This document shows, piece after piece, positions 63,484 to 64,000 of a stretch of 64,000 bases of DNA. The stretch comes from Mediterraneibacter gnavus ATCC 29149 (GTDB taxonomy: Bacteria > Bacillota > Clostridia > Lachnospirales > Lachnospiraceae), in the NCBI RefSeq assembly GCF_008121495.1, contig NZ_CP043051.1, positions 2,251,001 through 2,315,000 on the forward strand, read 5' to 3'. A program made the translations under genes and the position numbers. The notes under the pieces were generated by a model. The model was not told where the DNA came from. It was given only the letters and a program-made list of their open reading frames with translations, and did not search any database. The first letter of the stretch is position 1. Every line of letters begins with the position of its first letter.

Positions 63484-64000
63484 ATGAGTGAATTTTATAA
63501 TTCTCTCGCAGAAAAAATGCAGAGTGGTTCCTGTGTTGTTATGACAGTATTAGAGGGAGAATCGGCAGGAAAGAAATTACTTGTGACAGAGCCGGTGGAG
63601 CAATATGAGGGACATGCAGTGTTTTGTGAGCGTGCAGGTTCTCAGCCCAGGCTGGTGATCTGCGGAGGCGGTCATGTGTCCATACCTATGATCCGGATGG
63701 GGAAAATGCTGGGATTTCAGGTGACGGTTCTTGAGGATCGTCCCAAATTTGCGGACAATGCAAGAGTGGCAGGCGCGGATGTGGTGATCTGCGATTCTTT
63801 TGAGCATGGACTTGAACGCATATCAGGAGGAGAAGATACATATTTTATTATTTTGACAAGAGGACACCGGTATGATGAAGTGTGTCTGGGAGCAATCGTA
63901 GAGAAGCCAAATGCTTATATTGGAATGATGGGCAGCCGCCGCAGAGTGGCGATCGTCAAAGAAGAGCTTTTTGAGCAGGGACATGAACGTGAGAAGCTGG
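63484..64000 (+). CDS. XdhC/CoxI-family molybdenum hydroxylase maturation protein, 5' part
   Basis: The gene runs off the right edge (172 codons visible). I chose ATG 63484 because GGAG lies 9 bases before it. LVICGGGHVSIPMIRMGKML (about 58-77) is the Rossmann start of the XdhC C-terminal domain; VTVLEDRPKFADNAR, IILTRGHRYDEVCL and YIGMMGSRRRVAIVK follow. XdhC proteins insert or sulfurate the molybdenum cofactor of xanthine dehydrogenase-like enzymes. Confidence 0.9.
   Translation, partial: MSEFYNSLAEKMQSGSCVVMTVLEGESAGKKLLVTEPVEQYEGHAVFCERAGSQPRLVICGGGHVSIPMIRMGKMLGFQVTVLEDRPKFADNARVAGADVVICDSFEHGLERISGGEDTYFIILTRGHRYDEVCLGAIVEKPNAYIGMMGSRRRVAIVKEELFEQGHEREKL

Noticed and set aside
1..64000. 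tRNA or rRNA genes as integration sites
   Set aside because: No cloverleaf with TTCGAATC-type T-arm and CCA-like end, and no rRNA segment, was recognised.

Overview
The window looks like a chromosome segment of a Lachnospiraceae-type gut Firmicute (Clostridia). The evidence is the protein family set (PcrA, RlmD, NagA, MgtE, HslO, NadE, a CD1871A-type CXXC peptide), strong AGGAGG-type ribosome sites with frequent GTG/TTG starts, Gram-positive promoter and LexA-box sequences, and the kinds of insertion sequences present. The assignment is an inference from gene style; no 16S or tRNA gene was seen.

Layout. 1-4738 is ordinary core DNA: the end of a small DUF6176-like gene, pcrA under a promoter containing a LexA-like box, a small membrane protein, and rlmD with a long C-terminal extension. 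4739-32600 is accessory DNA. It holds an AbiE-type toxin-antitoxin pair with a third, nuclease-like gene; two broken ABC exporters; a second broken ABC operon whose first permease is fused to an IS21 istA fragment; IS630, IS66, IS3 and IS4 elements or remnants; plasmid-type ParM/ParR partition genes; a two-component system with an ABC transporter; a GNAT toxin-antitoxin-like pair; a large serine recombinase; and an HNH pseudogene.

32722-43515 is a complete type I-C CRISPR-Cas locus in the order cas3, [DUF3990, DUF3791], cas5c, cas8c, cas7c, cas4, cas1, cas2, leader, array (28 intact repeats, a 29th truncated repeat, 28 spacers). The most interesting signal is between cas3 and cas5c. On the minus strand, a good promoter (TTGAGC-N17-TATACT) starts a short transcription unit at a degenerate CRISPR repeat that ends in the same 13 bases as the real repeats. 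A spacer-like sequence and a hairpin follow. The first ten guide bases match, except at position 6, a site that lies right after a TTC (the known I-C PAM) and runs up to the -35 box of a plus-strand promoter. That promoter leads into an ADP-ribosyltransferase-like DUF3990 gene, its DUF3791 partner and the Cascade genes. This has the architecture of a CreR/CreA-type crRNA-like regulator: Cascade loaded with this RNA would repress the promoter of a protein toxin-like pair and of its own genes. It would be both an autoregulator and an addiction guard for the CRISPR system.

43516-55620 is a decayed region: a diguanylate cyclase pseudogene fused to the truncated last repeat, a frameshifted response regulator with an intact kinase, and an FtsX-type ABC transporter operon split by about 8.3 kb of mobile DNA. 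The inserted DNA contains a second IS3 copy, a three-gene DDE/AAA/DUF6431 transposon, a second copy of an unusual 1.64-kb element bounded by CCTAA, and a thioredoxin-like/CXXC/polyferredoxin redox cassette. 55641-64000 returns to core DNA: nagA, a divergent mgtE with an attenuator-like leader, a methyltransferase, hslO, nadE, and the start of a molybdenum hydroxylase accessory cluster (molybdopterin-binding protein, XdhC). The paired IS3 copies and paired CCTAA elements lie in direct orientation around the CRISPR locus, so recombination between them could delete it.
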